From: Rhizomys pruinosus
Lineage: Eukaryota; Chordata; Mammalia; Rodentia; Spalacidae
Reading direction: 5' to 3'
NCBI GenBank assembly: GCA_009823505.1
Contig: VZQC01010403.1
Span: forward strand, 520,293 to 584,292
Length of the DNA: 64,000 nt
In this document: positions 1 through 11,170 of the stretch, piece by piece
Numbering within the stretch: the stretch's first letter is position 1
Layout of the letters: each line of letters starts with the position of its first letter
Notes under the pieces: generated by a model
What the model was told of the DNA's origin: nothing
Database searches by the model: none
What the model saw: the letters and a program-made list of their open reading frames with translations, nothing else
Program-made: the position numbers and the translations under genes

Positions 1-536
1 AGATGCCGAGAACTCTTCTAATAATCTCCTTACCCCAACTATCTGTTCAGTGTCCTCCCCTCACACCTCTAAGAACTTTCATTCTTCACAGTTACCACAG
101 AAACATGAGCTCCTTTTACTATAGATTTAGACAATATTCTCACATATTATTAAGAAAATAAATAACATTTCTCATAATGCATGGATTGTATAATAAATTA
201 CACAATGGTGATGAACTTCCAGGAGCTTAAGGGAAAGAAGTAACTCTAGGAAAAAGACACCCCAGGAAAGAGAAAAGCCAAGCAGAGCTTCTGCCCCATC
301 TTTATCCAACTGAGTTGGCACCTTGAATGGCATGCTCATAAACATGAAATTTCTGGTTCAGTGTCATGAAGCATGAACTCAGTCTGCAGCCATCCCACCA
401 GGAATGAAGACATCCTGGAGAAACTCTTGTGTTCTTCTCTTTGGCTATCAGGCTATTCAAACAACGGACTCAGGGATTTGGAGTTTCCTCCATAGTGTCA
501 AGCTAGACGAAGGAAAAGACTAGAAGCCTAGTTTCA

Positions 537-880
537 GCCAGAGGAGGACCTTGTCTCCTGGAAAGAGTCTGATCACTCATTTATCAGAGCACCTTGCAGG
601 AGAGGCTAGAGTCTAGACAGGGGTGGGCGGGGCCATATCTTAACCAAGACTGTTCACTTATACATGCCGCTTGTCCTCTCATTTCGTATCAGGACCCTGA
701 AGATGGACTTGGGGGGTTTCTGGATTTCTTTGTTCTGACTGCCCAGTGTCATTATATTCAATAAATCTACTTTCTGCCCCCCCCCATTATTTGTTTGTTT
801 AATTGGCCTATGGAGGACAGACAGCTGAATCTCGCTTGTTAGGACTGCCAGGACCCAGGCTATGACCCTAACAACTCTGG
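537..880 (+). repeat. LTR-like interspersed repeat, copy 1 of 3
   Basis: This stretch aligns by eye with 4741-5095 and 31540-32080. Shared landmarks in order are a 'ttgtctcc' block, an 'accctgaagat' block, a T/C-rich tract after an 'attcaataaatc'-type polyadenylation signal near 757-768, and a terminal 'caggcccaggct'-like block. AATAAA followed by a pyrimidine tract is typical of a solo LTR. I cannot name the family. The same orientation in all three copies is seen directly; LTR identity is inferred. Confidence 0.5.
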
Positions 881-1521
881 TAGCAGATCCACCGTTTTCC
901 CCAAAGGAAAACCCACATCTTTGTTTTCATGGTAGGCTGCATCCTTTTGATACATTGGAGGAGCCATGTGTTTTAAGACTTGTATATCAGAAATTATGCA
1001 TTCTAGGATTTAGGTTGCATTGGGAAAGTAGGAATTGAGACCAAGCTGCTCTGTATGCTACCTACAGGAGCCTGAAGGTGCATCGGCTGACATGTGATGG
1101 CTTAGAGAGAATGAAGAGAGGCAATTCTGACCCCTGGAGCAAACATTCTGGAAATACCAGAAGCACTGAACTTCAGGGCCAAAGTGAGGCCAGACACCTG
1201 GTAGCCCCTGACTTCTGGCATATTCGATATTGGAGCATTAAATTCCAGTCTCAGACTGTGGCCATGTCTTGGCTATGCAGAGCTTAGAATGTCTCTGTGA
1301 GTATTTTGCTTGGCTTTACCATGGTCTGTCAGCACATTTTTTTTTTAATTTTTTAATTTCAAAACAGTTTTCTTTTTATTTACAAATGTGTTTAGTGCTT
1401 TTCAAAATACAACATAATAAAATAGCCTTCTTTGCAGGTAAAATTATAACTCTTAAAATTAAAAAGATAAATATGCAAAAGATCCAAACCTATAAATAAA
1501 ACATTTGGGAAATTAAAAAAC
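881..1521. other. No recognised feature
   Basis: Unique-looking AT-rich sequence. The short open frames at 1078-1499 show no family motif, and I see no clear repeat. Confidence 0.5.
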
Positions 1522-1528
1522 AATGGCT

Positions 1529-1778
1529 GGGCTGGAGAGATGGCCTAGCGGTTAAGAGCGCCAACCGCTCTTACAGAGAACCCGGGTTCGATCCCCATCC
1601 CACATGGTGGCTGAAAACCATCTGAAACTCCAATTCCAGGAGAACTCCAGTTCCAGGGGAATCCAACACCCTCTTCTGACCTCCGCAGCATTGCATGACA
1701 CGGGTGCACAAACTTGCATGCAGACAGTACATTCATACACATACGGAAATAAATAAAATTAATAAAAAAATTTTAAAA
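1529..1778 (+). mobile_element. B2-type SINE, long form
   Basis: A tRNA-like head begins 'gggctggagagatgg', with a B-box-like GGTTCGATCC near 1585-1594. A body with the tandem 'ccaattccaggagaactccagttccagg' motif follows (the 17-bp internal duplication), then an A/T-rich tail with AATAAA. The 7-bp sequence aatggct flanks it at 1522-1528 and 1779-1785 and is a plausible target-site duplication. It is non-coding and transcribed by RNA polymerase III when active. Confidence 0.85.
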
Positions 1779-1785
1779 AATGGCT

Positions 1786-2442
1786 AACTTGCATTACATT
1801 CACAAAAATGTTTATACTAGCTCTACAAATATGTGTTATAACAATTGATCAGATAACCATACTTGAAACTTTATTGATGCCAATTACTATTGATAGACAG
1901 AAGTCAGTCAGGAGCCTGAAGGTAGACTTCATCATGTGGTAGATCTCCTCTAACTGCCTTGATACACAGAAACCTTCTAAAGCATAGACGTTCCCTGAAG
2001 AAGTACTTTGTTTTTATGGAATACACTGACCCTCACATGTTCCAGTATCTGATATGGCCACAGAAGTCACGGTAGGGAGAGTTGTTTTATTTTCATGTCT
2101 AGAAATCCAGGGAATGAATGTCCGGATCACACTGCTCTGAGGCTTCTGTAAGTGGATGTACGTTCCCGCTTGCTTCACACCTGCATGCTGTTCATCCATT
2201 CGATTACACATTGTCTGTGTACTTGTAGTTTGATTCATAGTACTTCTCATGATATGGAAATGATTTTTATTAAACACAAGCTGAAAATACATGGTGGGAA
2301 ATGGAAAATTATTCAACCTTCAATCTTCTTTCAGCCTTCTCCCAGTGAAGGCCTTTGGAAAACTGCTTTGTTTACCACATAGACTTTAGATTTCTTCCTT
2401 TGTCTGAGGATTCTTTTTCTTTTTCAATTTCTTTTTTTTTTC
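1786..2442. other. No recognised feature
   Basis: AT-rich, apparently unique sequence. The open frames on both strands at 2014-2382 overlap each other and resemble no family I know. Confidence 0.45.
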
Positions 2443-2455
2443 ATTTTATTTATTT

Positions 2456-2491
<36 letters not shown>

Positions 2492-2492
2492 T
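2443..2492. repeat. (TTTA)n microsatellite
   Basis: About twelve units of a TTTA repeat with one irregular unit. It adjoins the T-rich (antisense poly-A) end of the L1 fragment that follows and probably grew from that tail. Confidence 0.9.
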
Positions 2493-2664
2493 ATTTTTTT
2501 GTACAAGATTATGTTACAAATCAAATCTAGATCCGTGTCCCCCTCCCTAACCCCTCACCCCAACAGAGCTCATGCATTCTGCCAAACATGTTTTTCATTT
2601 TTTTCTGAGCCTTTCTCAAAATTATCAATGCAGAAGTTGACTGTTTCGAACAGAAGTTCTTTTC

Positions 2665-2702
<38 letters not shown>

Positions 2703-2880
2703 CCAATATGCATCACTCCCAACTATTTGGACAAAAGCTCAAGGAGCCCTACACAAGAAATACTTACAATTAGGTAATTGACACTAGCATCCACAGATGA
2801 GGGATACCATTCGTCATTTGTTTTTCTGGGACCGTGTTACTTCGCTTAACATAATATCTTCTAGTTCCATCCATTTACTA
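2493..2880 (-). mobile_element. L1 3' end fragment, antisense, 5'-truncated
   Basis: Antisense L1 3' UTR (2505-2770) is followed by the antisense end of ORF2 (2790-2880). Its 'gagggataccattcgtcatttg' segment recurs at 29226-29247, where the ORF2 C-terminal reading is clear. The element stops abruptly at about 2880, which is the truncated 5' end in element sense. The tail is at the low-coordinate side, as expected for a minus-strand insertion. A (GTT)n run lies inside the 3' UTR. Confidence 0.75.
2665..2701. repeat. (GTT)n microsatellite
   Basis: About twelve GTT units inside the antisense L1 3' UTR. The related 3' UTR at 27307-27600 has only a few units at the matching place (around 27525), so the run expanded here. 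Confidence 0.9.
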
Positions 2881-3101
2881 CTATATGAAGTGCCAATGAA
2901 ACCACATATTGGCCAGCTTGTCTTTTCTCTGCTACTTGTATGTACTATCCAAATTAGAGACCAACATCGGACTTGGATCACAAGTATTTTAGCATGTATG
3001 GAAACATGTGTCTTCTTTCCCTTAACTTGATAGACATAAGTGCTAGCTTGATGTTCTCAGCTACTGTCTACAGCTGTCTGGCTGCTTTCATGGAGATTAA
3101 C

Positions 3102-3103
<2 letters not shown>

Positions 3104-3150
<47 letters not shown>
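3104..3150. repeat. (GT)n microsatellite
   Basis: About 23 uninterrupted GT units. The adjacent Cys/Val-rich frames are translation artefacts of this repeat. Confidence 0.95.
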
Positions 3151-3151
<1 letters not shown>

Positions 3152-3305
3152 GCTGGGTATAGAACCCATGCAAGTTATATATCACTGAGCTACATAGCCA
3201 GCTCTAAGTTCTTTGAGACAGGGCCTAACAATCTCACTCAGGCTAGCCTTGAACTCATGGTCCTTCTGGGTCCTGGTGAGATTATAGGTGTATACTCCTA
3301 GACCT
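3151..3305 (-). mobile_element. Degraded antisense SINE pieces (ID-like head plus B1-like)
   Basis: 3151-3206 reads as the reverse complement of an ID/B4-type head ('actgagctacatagccagc'). 3207-3300 is an antisense B1-like right part ('tttgagacagggcc', 'gccttgaactcatgg'). The order differs from a standard B4, so these may be two separate old insertions. Confidence 0.55.
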
Positions 3306-3470
3306 ATCCAATAGTGCCTCTTGATAAACTTTGGTTTATTAGCTCTCTGACAGGGTATGTGACCTTTCTCAGTGGAATGCAGAAGTTGAACAATGTTGCC
3401 CACTGGGAAGGAGGACATTAGCTACTCAGCATGCGAGACAACATTCTACAAGGCTTCAGTAAGGTACTGG

Positions 3471-3830
3471 GTTAGTTACTTTGTTGTCCTCATGATCAAA
3501 TACATAACAAGAAGCAACTTATAGAAGGAAGGGCTTATTTTTAACTCATGGTTTAAGAAGCAATACAGTCCACAGTGGCAGGAAAGGCATGGCAGGAAAG
3601 GCATGGGAGCTGGGTATATTGTGTCTGCACTCAGGAAGGAGAGAATGGACAGGAAGAACGGCTGCTCTGTAAAGCCTCAAGCCTGTCTCTGGTGGCTCCT
3701 TTGTTCCAGTGAGTCTCTACCAGCTAACGGTTCCATAGCTTTCCAGAGCACCACTGCTAAGTAGAGAGCAAGTGTTCAAACACAGAGTCTGCAGGGACAT
3801 TTCACATTCAAGTCACAACAGTTACTAAGG
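3471..3830 (+). repeat. URR1-like rodent repeat (tentative)
   Basis: It begins with a 'gggttagttactttgttgtcc...acttatagaaggaagggcttattt' pattern also found at 22301, 31148, 53760 and 57437, and ends with an 'aagtcacaac' motif. This is a common rodent interspersed repeat. I assign it to the URR1-like (hAT-derived) class from memory only. Confidence 0.45.
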
Positions 3831-3834
3831 TAAA

Positions 3835-4740
3835 CCAGCCTGAAAACAGAAGATTAAGTGAAAATAAGGCATAGTGAAAAGAAATATCCAAGCCAGAAGG
3901 ATATTAACCAATACCTGAAGAAGTTTGAAAAGTGTCCTGTGGACTGTGAATCCAGAGTCAGTGCCCTAAAGACTGCATCAGTTTGGGCTAGGTTCTCATG
4001 GTCTCTAAAACATGCTCCAGAAGCTGTTAACAATGATAAACAAGTCCATGGAGGTGGTTTAATCTTACATGCAAAGGAATCTCAGATCATGCTTCAGAAT
4101 TCTCTTGCTTAAACTTATAATTAAAATTTGTAGAAACCCAAATGTACAAATGTAAATAAACGATTACCAAGGTTCTTTCTTTTTTTTCTGCAAGATTCAG
4201 ATGAGCAGCACCTGCATTGAGCCTGGGTCTAATGCTAGTAGATGAAGAAAGAACAAGAAATCATGCTGTGAATTGTTGGTTGTATTTCTTGGTCCCCTGA
4301 AGGATTTTTCTAGAATGGAAAGGACAGACTAAAGAAGAGGTGGCGGGAGGTCCCCAGTCCCCCAGCAAGTTTACCAAAGTGAAGACTGTTGGTAGGCAGT
4401 AACTGGCATTCAAAGCATGGTACAAGGCAACTGTGGGTGGGAAGCATGGGCATAGGGTACAGGAGAGGATGAGAATATGCAGAGAAATCTTTTGTGGCAG
4501 GGTGAACATCACAGGCTGTTTATGATAAACCCACAACAGAGGAAGCAACGGGAGAGGGAATAGGCTATTTGTGAAACTGCCCTGGCAGAAGATAGACTAA
4601 AGAGACATTTGTATTCTTCCCTTCAACTATCAGACACAAGGATAGTTGTAAAAGAATGGATCCCAAAGAATGAAAATGTCCCCCAGAATCCCATTTCTAG
4701 TGTGTGTGTGGGGGGGGGAGGCTAAAGCTCTGTTGCTATG
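3835..4740. other. No recognised feature
   Basis: Apparently unique sequence. An 84-codon frame at 3858-4112 starts with ATG but has no recognisable motif, homologous copy in the window or gene context, so I do not call it a gene. Confidence 0.45.
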
Positions 4741-5095
4741 GAGAAGAAAAATGTGCCCCCCAGGAAAAGATTCCACACAGATACAACTTGTCATCCTTGC
4801 ATGAGACTTGAGCCCAGACAAGGATGGGTCAGTCAGTGATGAACAGGACCACACCTTGACCAGGACTGCTTATCCATACATACTTCTTGCCCTCAATTAA
4901 AATCTAAACTTCTTGTCAATACCCCAAAGATGGGTCTGGGGTTACTGCACCTCTTTATGTGTTCTTCCCAACTTGGACATATTGAAAAAATGTCCTTTCT
5001 CTTCTTTCATTATTATCGTGTCTCTTTAATTGGTGTATTAAGGATGGGTGTCTGAGACTAGCTTCTTGGGGCCATCAAGGCCCAGGAATGGACCC
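4741..5095 (+). repeat. LTR-like interspersed repeat, copy 2 of 3
   Basis: Colinear with 537-880 and 31540-32080. Shared blocks include 'caccttgaccaggactgctta', the 'ccccaaagatgggtctgggg' block, a T/C tract and 'tctttaattggtgtattaaggatgg'. It ends with the 'ccatcaaggcccagg' block. A G-rich run at 4710-4718 lies just upstream. Confidence 0.5.
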
Positions 5096-5538
5096 CAATA
5101 CAGTCAGAAGAAGCATATTTAATGCCACAGTTGCCTGTGCCCAGCCTGGAGGTGCTCACAGGATCCCAGGTCTCCTCTCTCTTGTGCTCTCTCCACATCT
5201 TATTAATATCTGTTATAGAATCCATAACTCAAGAGGAATGACATGTTTATAGTGTCTGAAACCTGAGATCAGAGGAGTTTCTATTCTCTCATCTTCTGTG
5301 CAAGAATGAACACTTTTACCATTTGCCATCAGCTCTGATTATAATCAGAGGCAGTAAAAACTGAAGGTGGAAACTGATCATATTGTGAATTTTATAGTTT
5401 AGTCTTGAGAGAGAAGAGGGGATGGGAAATGAGGAGGCAAGGAAAGAGAGAGAAAAGTATGACAGAGAGAGGGGAAGAAGAAGGAAGGAAGGAAGAATAA
5501 AAGGACTTAGTTGATAATCTAATTTTATCTCTTTTTTG
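5096..5538. other. Purine-rich stretch, otherwise nothing recognised
   Basis: 5409-5505 is strongly purine-rich (GA/GGAA runs) with no clean repeat unit. The rest is unassigned. Confidence 0.4.
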
Positions 5539-5940
5539 ATTTATGATTTATTTATTTTTATTTCATGTGCATCAGTGTTTTGGCTGCATGTACGTAAATG
5601 CACCCATGTTGTGTTATGCCTGTGGAAGCCAAAAGACAGTGTTCAATCCCCTGGAACTGGAGTTATAGACAGTTGTTAGCTGTCATGTGGTTGCTGGGAA
5701 CTGAGCCCAGGTCCTCTGCAAGAGTATCCAGTGCTTTGAGCCAGGCGTAGTGGTACATACCTTTAATCCCAGCACTCAGGAGGCAGAGGTAGGAAGATCT
5801 CTGTGAGTTCAAGGCCAGCCTGGTCTACAGAGTGAGCTCCAGGCCAGCTAGGACTAAAAGGGAGACCCTGTCTAAAAAAAACAAAAAAAAAAAAAAAAGA
5901 GTACCCAGTGTTTTTAACTCCTGAGCCATCTCTCTAGCCC
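5539..5940 (-). mobile_element. B2-type SINE, antisense, short form, split by a B1
   Basis: Reverse complement of a B2: T/A-rich tail, 'tgcacccatgttgtg', a single 'cccctggaactggagtt' (no 17-bp duplication), 'ggttgctgggaactgagccc', then after the B1 'aactcctgagccatctctctagccc'. The two halves join when the inserted B1 and one TSD copy are ignored. Confidence 0.8.
5741..5898 (+). mobile_element. B1 SINE nested in the antisense B2
   Basis: Standard B1 order: 'ccaggcgtagtggtacatac' head, 'tttaatcccagcactcagg', 'gttcaaggccagcctggtct', 'gagaccctgtct', then a long A tail. Flanks 'agagtatccagtgcttt' (5721-5737) and 'agagtacccagtgtttt' (about 5898-5914) form a TSD with two mismatches, which fixes the order of insertion. 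Confidence 0.88.
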
Positions 5941-6434
5941 TCTTAACCCTATTTATAATTATAAAATTTTCATTAATGGTTTTGTCTTTTGAATATATAC
6001 ATTTAATGTTCTTGGGAAAATGGTATAATGTTTTGTACAGATTATCTGTTTATTTGGTAAGTTATTAATTCAAAATGCTTTTATCCTTTTGCTTCCAGGT
6101 GTGATCAGGGTGTTCAGGGTGGTATGGCTGTAAGCTGTCTTTTGCTTTCAACATGAGAAAATATCCTCTAGTGTCTACTCAGAGCAATATCCTAGGATAA
6201 GGTTGTGGTTATGAGAGAAAATTAACCTAATATGAAACTAATGGACCATGATCTCAGTATAACTGTTTTGTATGGTATATGAATAGGTAGTAACAAATGC
6301 AATTGATGAGAACCTTACTTCCTCCTAATAATATGTGTGTTGATATACCTACGAATAACAGTTAGAACTGTGTAATATAGTACTTTTTACCTTTATAAGC
6401 CTCTACTTTAATCCTCTGTGTAAACGTTGAAATA
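5941..6434. other. No recognised feature
   Basis: AT-rich, apparently unique sequence with no long frame and no visible repeat. Confidence 0.45.
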
Positions 6435-6497
6435 AAAAGGAAAGGAAAGGAAAGGAAAGGAAAGGAAAGGAAAGGAAAGGAAAGGAAAGGAAAAAAA
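6435..6497. repeat. (GGAAA)n microsatellite
   Basis: About eleven near-perfect pentamer units. The antisense frame over it (FPFLS repeats) is an artefact. Confidence 0.95.
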
Positions 6498-6841
6498 TCT
6501 TTCACCCTGATCTCAGTGGAGGGCTGCCACAGGACAGGACAGACACCACCAGTAACCCAGGGTCTGTGAGGACCTTGAAAAAGGCTGCCTCTTGCAATTG
6601 TCCTACAGAAATGCCTGCAGCTTGTCATGCTTGTTTAAGTGGCTGAGAATGTCCTGGTGTCAACACTATATCACCTGTTAGGAATGTTTGCATCATTGAC
6701 CGAAATACCTGTTTTTCGGAAAACACAGACCATTTACATTTCCTATAAGAGCCTAAAGAACACCTACACATCTGTGCTGAATGCTTTGAATCCACCAATA
6801 TGGCCACTTTCAAATGATGACAAGTTTTTTTTTTTTTTTTT

Positions 6842-7006
6842 TGCCGGCCGTGGTGGCGCACACCTTTAATCCTAGCACTTGGGAGGCAGAGACAGGCGGA
6901 TCTTTGTGAGTTCAAGGCCAGCCTGGTCTACAAGGTGAGTTCCAGGACAGCTGGGGCTACAGGGAGACCCTGTCTCAAAAAAAAAAAAAAAAAAAAAAAA
7001 AAAAGA
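6842..7006 (+). mobile_element. B1 SINE
   Basis: Head 'gccggccgtggtggcgcac', intact 'cacctttaatcctagcacttgg', 'gttcaaggccagcctggtct' and 'gagaccctgtctc', then an A tail of about 27. It directly follows a run of T at 6825-6841, so the T run and A tail could pair as an inverted repeat. I see no TSD. Confidence 0.9.
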
Positions 7007-7086
7007 AAAGTCCTATAGACCTTTATGCATGTCTTATCCAGGCCTCATTTCTCTGGATCAGGTGTTCAAACTGAGTCCTGTGGGCA

Positions 7087-7110
7087 ATAAATAAATAAAT
7101 AAATAAATAT
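7087..7110. repeat. (AAAT)n short repeat
   Basis: Six units of AAAT. Confidence 0.85.
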
Positions 7111-7194
7111 CCGCTCTTGGTTTAATTACCATAACAATGACATCACTTTCATAAAAGGGAAATTGATGATCATAAGATTATTGAAAATGTAAGG

Positions 7195-7343
7195 AGGTTG
7201 GAGAGATAGCTCAGTGGATAAAAGTGCTTGCTGCGGAAGCATGGTGACCTCTGTTCTAGCCCAGAACTCACAGTGGACAGAAAGAGCAACTCCTGAAAAT
7301 TGTTCTGGTTTCCACACACAGCATTGTGGTACATGTATGCACC

Positions 7344-7384
<41 letters not shown>

Positions 7385-7430
7385 GCACACGCACACACCC
7401 ATAAGTAAAATTAAAAATAAAATGTAAAGG
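7195..7430 (+). mobile_element. B2/B3-type SINE with (CA)n in its 3' part
   Basis: Head 'ggttggagagatagctcagtgg', a diverged body ('ctgaaaattgttctggtttcc', 'catgtatgcacccat'), then a (CA)n run and an 'aaaattaaaaataaaat' tail. Divergence suggests an old copy. Confidence 0.7.
7347..7398. repeat. (CA)n microsatellite
   Basis: About 25 units with interruptions at the end, within the 3' part of the SINE. Confidence 0.95.
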
Positions 7431-7435
7431 AAATG

Positions 7436-8284
7436 GACAAATGTTTGTACTATAGATATGATGCTATTTTAGACTCTATTTTGCTAATTAAATACAAGTT
7501 TAACCCCCATGGTTGGAGCTCCTGCTTTGCTTAGTTGACATTAGGGCAACTACTGGTGTGTGGAAAGTAGAGACTGGATCAAAGCTGAGCTCTATGTAGC
7601 TACTGTTCCCAACAACAGTATGGAGTGTAAGGCAGCCCCAGAGGCTACTGGTATTATCAGTTTGATGTGTTTGAAACAAGAAGCTTCAATCTCAAATGAA
7701 GTTAATTCTTTGAAAGACTAGAAGTTTCTCCAAAATTTACGTTGAGATAAACATACCCAGGAAGGTCAAGAGCTTTCTGTCCTCATTTTGAAGTAGAATA
7801 GCTGAACGTCCGAAAATTGGGACTCTTAGAATGCCATCTTTAACATGCAAATATAGAATTTAGGTTGTGATGGGGATTTAGAATAAAGAACAAGAAAAAT
7901 ATATTTGAGCTTTTCATGTGATTTGCAAGCAAGTTTCTATTCACGTTCTGGGAAGACACTACTCAGAAGGCATCCCATGTGTCTAATAGCATTGGTATGG
8001 TTTCAATGAGAGCCTGTGGAAAAGGTAAACTCAGGTAAGTCCACTCCCATCCCCCTTGATTCCTGCTATCTCCAGTGTTCCTCCTTATTTGCAGGGCTGT
8101 ATCTTTGGGATGGACTGACGACCACAGCATCCACATTGAGTGCAATTGGTGAGCTGCTTCTCTCTCCCTCCCAGTGCACATGCCCACCAGGACAATACGA
8201 GGGTGCCTGTTTGCCTCAGCCTTTTTAGTAGGGTGTGTCGGTCTCACAAATGAATATTATTATTAACTATTATTATTACTAATA
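7436..8284. other. No recognised feature
   Basis: Apparently unique. The 70- and 94-codon frames at 7963-8247 lie on opposite strands over the same bases and show no conserved motif. Confidence 0.45.
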
Positions 8285-8470
8285 AAGGGTCTCAGGTAGC
8301 CTGGGCTGGCCTCAGACTTGTTATGTGGCTGGAGATGACCTTGAACTTCTGATCCTCCTGCCTGCCTCCACACATAATCTGCCTCTGCCGTGAGAGTGCA
8401 GGTGATACGACCACATCCCATTTTACAGAGCTGGGGAGTTAAACACAGAGCTTTGTGCATGGCTGTTGGA
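8285..8470 (-). mobile_element. Old antisense B1/B4-like SINE
   Basis: Antisense B1 signatures: 'gggtctcaggtagcctgggctggcctc', 'ccttgaacttctgatcctcctgcctg'. They continue into a diverged antisense head ('gttaaacacagagctttgtgcatg'). Confidence 0.6.
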
Positions 8471-8605
8471 AAACCTAAAAGCGAGAAGAAAAGAACTTAA
8501 AATGTGCTCACCTGGTAGCTTTATTATGCAGAGAAGCTTCATTTACAAACCTGGCAAGTGAGGGTCTCTGAATCCTAGTCTTATACATGAAGATTCCACG
8601 ACCAG

Positions 8606-8910
8606 GGGGCTGGAGAGATGGCCTAGAGGTGAAGAGCACTTGCTGCTCTCTCAGCAGACCAGAATTTGGTTCCCAGCACCCAGGTCAGCTGTCTCAAGAC
8701 CACCTGTAAATCCAGACCCAGGAGTGGAAAGATAATTTCATATGAGTTTATTCCCATCCCCTTCTCTTCCTTTCCCCATACCCAAGTGTGCTCGGTGTTT
8801 GTGGAGCAGCATCTTCAGGAAGCCCTCTTCTGGCTTCATCTGCATGCCCGTGCATGGGCATGCCCTCTGTCACACAATGAGAGATAAATAAAAAATTGAA
8901 TAAATATTTT
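8606..8910 (+). mobile_element. Diverged B2/B4-type SINE
   Basis: Clear head 'ggggctggagagatggcctagagg' with B box 'gaatttggttcccagcacc'. The body is interrupted by unrelated sequence at about 8730-8820, then 'gcatgcccgtgcatgggcatgcc' and an 'ataaataaaaaa' tail. Confidence 0.65.
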
Positions 8911-9339
8911 TTTCCAAAAGATTCAACTATCAGATCTCAATCACTGAGGAAAGGTTTCTAGGTCTTTGCTTTTTAGTTAAGAAAATGTGTTTTCCAGAAA
9001 TAATTCATCAGCTTCAGCAGCTTTTTTTTTTATCCATATTAAGTCTAGAACATCTACCCACCTCTTGCAGTTTGCTTCCAGGGGCTGTGTTGGGGAAGGT
9101 ATTTTGCAGGGATAGGTTAACAACCTGAGATCCCCATCTACATTGAGCTGCATACTCATCCCTCTCCAAACAAAGCAACCAGTTACTGTACCTAACAACC
9201 CCTAACCAGTTACTAACAACCCCTAACCCCTCCCACAACTCGTAGTAACTTCCTTTTTGTGATTAAACACATTCTGAAATGTATACTGGACCCAGAGTCC
9301 ATGGGTTGATCCAGCCTGGACTGGTTTGGGGTGCATGTG

Positions 9340-9760
9340 CAATAAGGCAAATTATGACTACTGGTCATATTGTTACCAGCTATCATCTTGGTGTTCTTAG
9401 TCTTGATGATAAAATAATTTAAGAATGGACTTAGGAGGGCAAGGAGGCTGTCCATCTAGGTAGCTGCCCAGAAAAGGAAGCTGGAGAAGAGGAAGAGGGG
9501 AAGCTGTGCCCTTTGAGTTAAGCTGCATGGAGGTCTGCCACGTGGCAGACACGCAGTCGCGTGGTGTGAAGCAGAGCTTTCCAGATAGAGTAAGGAAGCC
9601 CAAAGAGCCAGAGAAAGCATGCACAGGCTCTGACAGCTTCCAAAAGAGAGAGAAGGAAAAAGAAAAGCTATGCCTTTCTGAGTCAGGAAGTGGGCTGACC
9701 TAACAGAACTTCAGAGGGCAGGGATTTGGGGAAGGAAAAGTACATTATCTCACTAAGCGG
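9340..9760 (+). repeat. LTR-element-like family, block alpha, copy 1
   Basis: Aligns with 26920-27300 and 60540-60900. Landmarks are 'cttggtgttcttagtctt...ataaaataatttaag', a GA-rich tract, 'gagttaagctgcatggag', 'ggcagac', 'gagtaaggaagccc' and 'gcctttctgagt'. The same order and strand in all three indicate one dispersed multi-kilobase element. The family name is unknown to me. Confidence 0.5.
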
Positions 9761-10127
9761 TAATTATTCTACCTACTTAGCATAGCTTAAGGTGGACCTG
9801 CCTTCCAGAAAGGTGGTGAGCAAGTGACTGAGCTGGTCGACTGGATTAACTCTTGATGGAGGGGACAATGGCCTGTCTCTACTCTTCACTGTCACAATGA
9901 CAGGACTGTTTCCAACTTCTACTTTCCAACACAGGTGCAATCACTACCCCTGCCAGCAATTCTCCCTGCTGAATGGAATGCTCTTACTACTTATGTAGAT
10001 GAAAGGGATGCATAATCTCAGAAGTGATCACATCCGTGGAGAAGCGTACATCTTGCATCTACTTCAGCTAAGATTATAGCAGGTCATCAGAAATTCTGGG
10101 AAAGTAAATAGATTTTTTAAAAATTAT

Positions 10128-10346
10128 TTTGCTTTATTTTTATTTTATATGTATATGTGTATTGTATGCATGTATGTAAGTGCACCCATGTCATGCAATA
10201 CCCACGGAGAACAGAGGAGGGTGTCAGATCCCCTGGAACTGGAGTTATGAACAGTTGTCAGCTGGCTTGTGGGTGCTGGGACTCGAACCCAAGCCTTCTG
10301 CAAAATCAGCCAATACTCTTAACCACTAAGCTATATCTCCAGCCCC
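10128..10346 (-). mobile_element. B2-type SINE, antisense, short form
   Basis: Reverse-complement B2 landmarks: 'agtgcacccatgtcatgcaat', single 'cccctggaactggagtt', 'gggtgctgggactcgaaccc' (antisense B box), 'ctatatctccagcccc' (antisense head). Confidence 0.85.
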
Positions 10347-10799
10347 AGGTAACTGCATTTTTATATGTAGACCAATGTGGTTTCTTTTGAAAATAACAAA
10401 TGCTGAACTTTGAAAGTGATTTAAAAATCAAGATCATGCTTTCTCTTCAGAGGCGTGTGTCATGCTGGGCACTGCTACACAGCTGGCAGTTTTTAAGCAC
10501 GTTAGAGCTTTTAAAAAGAACCAATTATTGCTGAGCAACTTCATTATTTTTAGCCTAGGATAATGAAATAATGCATTTTGATCCAGAAACAATCCTCTGT
10601 CTCACTGGGGACCACCACCAGCGGTGAGGTGACTGAGCTCCACATCTGTGAATCCTGCTACACATAGCAGCCTTTGATCAATCTGCCTTCACTCCGCAGC
10701 GGTGGCGCCATCTCTGAGCCTGTTCTGGGGAAACCCTTGGCTTCGTAAACCTGCTGCTTCTCAGAGACATTAAGAAGCAAATTGATAAAGGAAAATGGA

Positions 10800-11170
10800 T
10801 TTATCTGAAGTTTGGCCAAACCAGAGGAGATAGAGTCCTAGCTTCTCTCATCTTTTCCCTAGCGGGGTTATAATTGTATAGAAAAGGTGAGACAAAGCCT
10901 GGAATTACGCACACATTAATTTGTCAGGACTGTGTGAAATCTCTTCCTGGGAGGCAAGTTTCTTGCTCTGGCTGGTACCAGAGCTTCAGCCTTTCCCTTC
11001 CCCAAACATACTGCTGCTGCTGCTTCTGGTACACTCAACGATAAATGTGTAACTGTTACCACTGTCATGTTTACCTTATTACTTAAATACTGTGAGGCCA
11101 AAACGAGACCCCAACTTGTCCTACAGCGCCTGAAAGTCAGTGAGTGCCTAACAGGGAACAGCAATTATTT
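10800..11170 (+). repeat. LTR-like segment related to 26340-26400
   Basis: 'ttgtcaggactgtgtgaaatctcttcctgggaggcaa' at 10921-10957 matches 26357-26393 with a few changes. Both lie upstream of blocks of the same LTR-like family. A (CTG)n-like stretch sits at about 11010-11030. Confidence 0.4.

Noticed and set aside
1529..1640. tRNA-like sequences with A and B boxes
   Set aside because: They are heads of B2/B4 SINEs followed by SINE bodies and A-rich tails, not tRNA genes. No stand-alone tRNA cloverleaf was seen.
3104..3188. Cys/Val-rich open frames
   Set aside because: They are translations of the (GT)n run. The same happens at the other dinucleotide repeats (7347, 11707, 18689, 19070, 59245).
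3858..4112. 84-codon frame with a Lys-rich start
   Set aside because: No recognisable domain or exon context. I cannot support a gene.
6825..7006. Long hairpin from a T run and an A tail around a B1
   Set aside because: Homopolymer pairing is expected from a SINE landing after a T run. There is no evidence of function.
7347..7398. CRISPR-like regular repeats
   Set aside because: All regular repeats here are simple microsatellites or SINEs; none has a repeat-spacer layout, and the genome is a mammal's.
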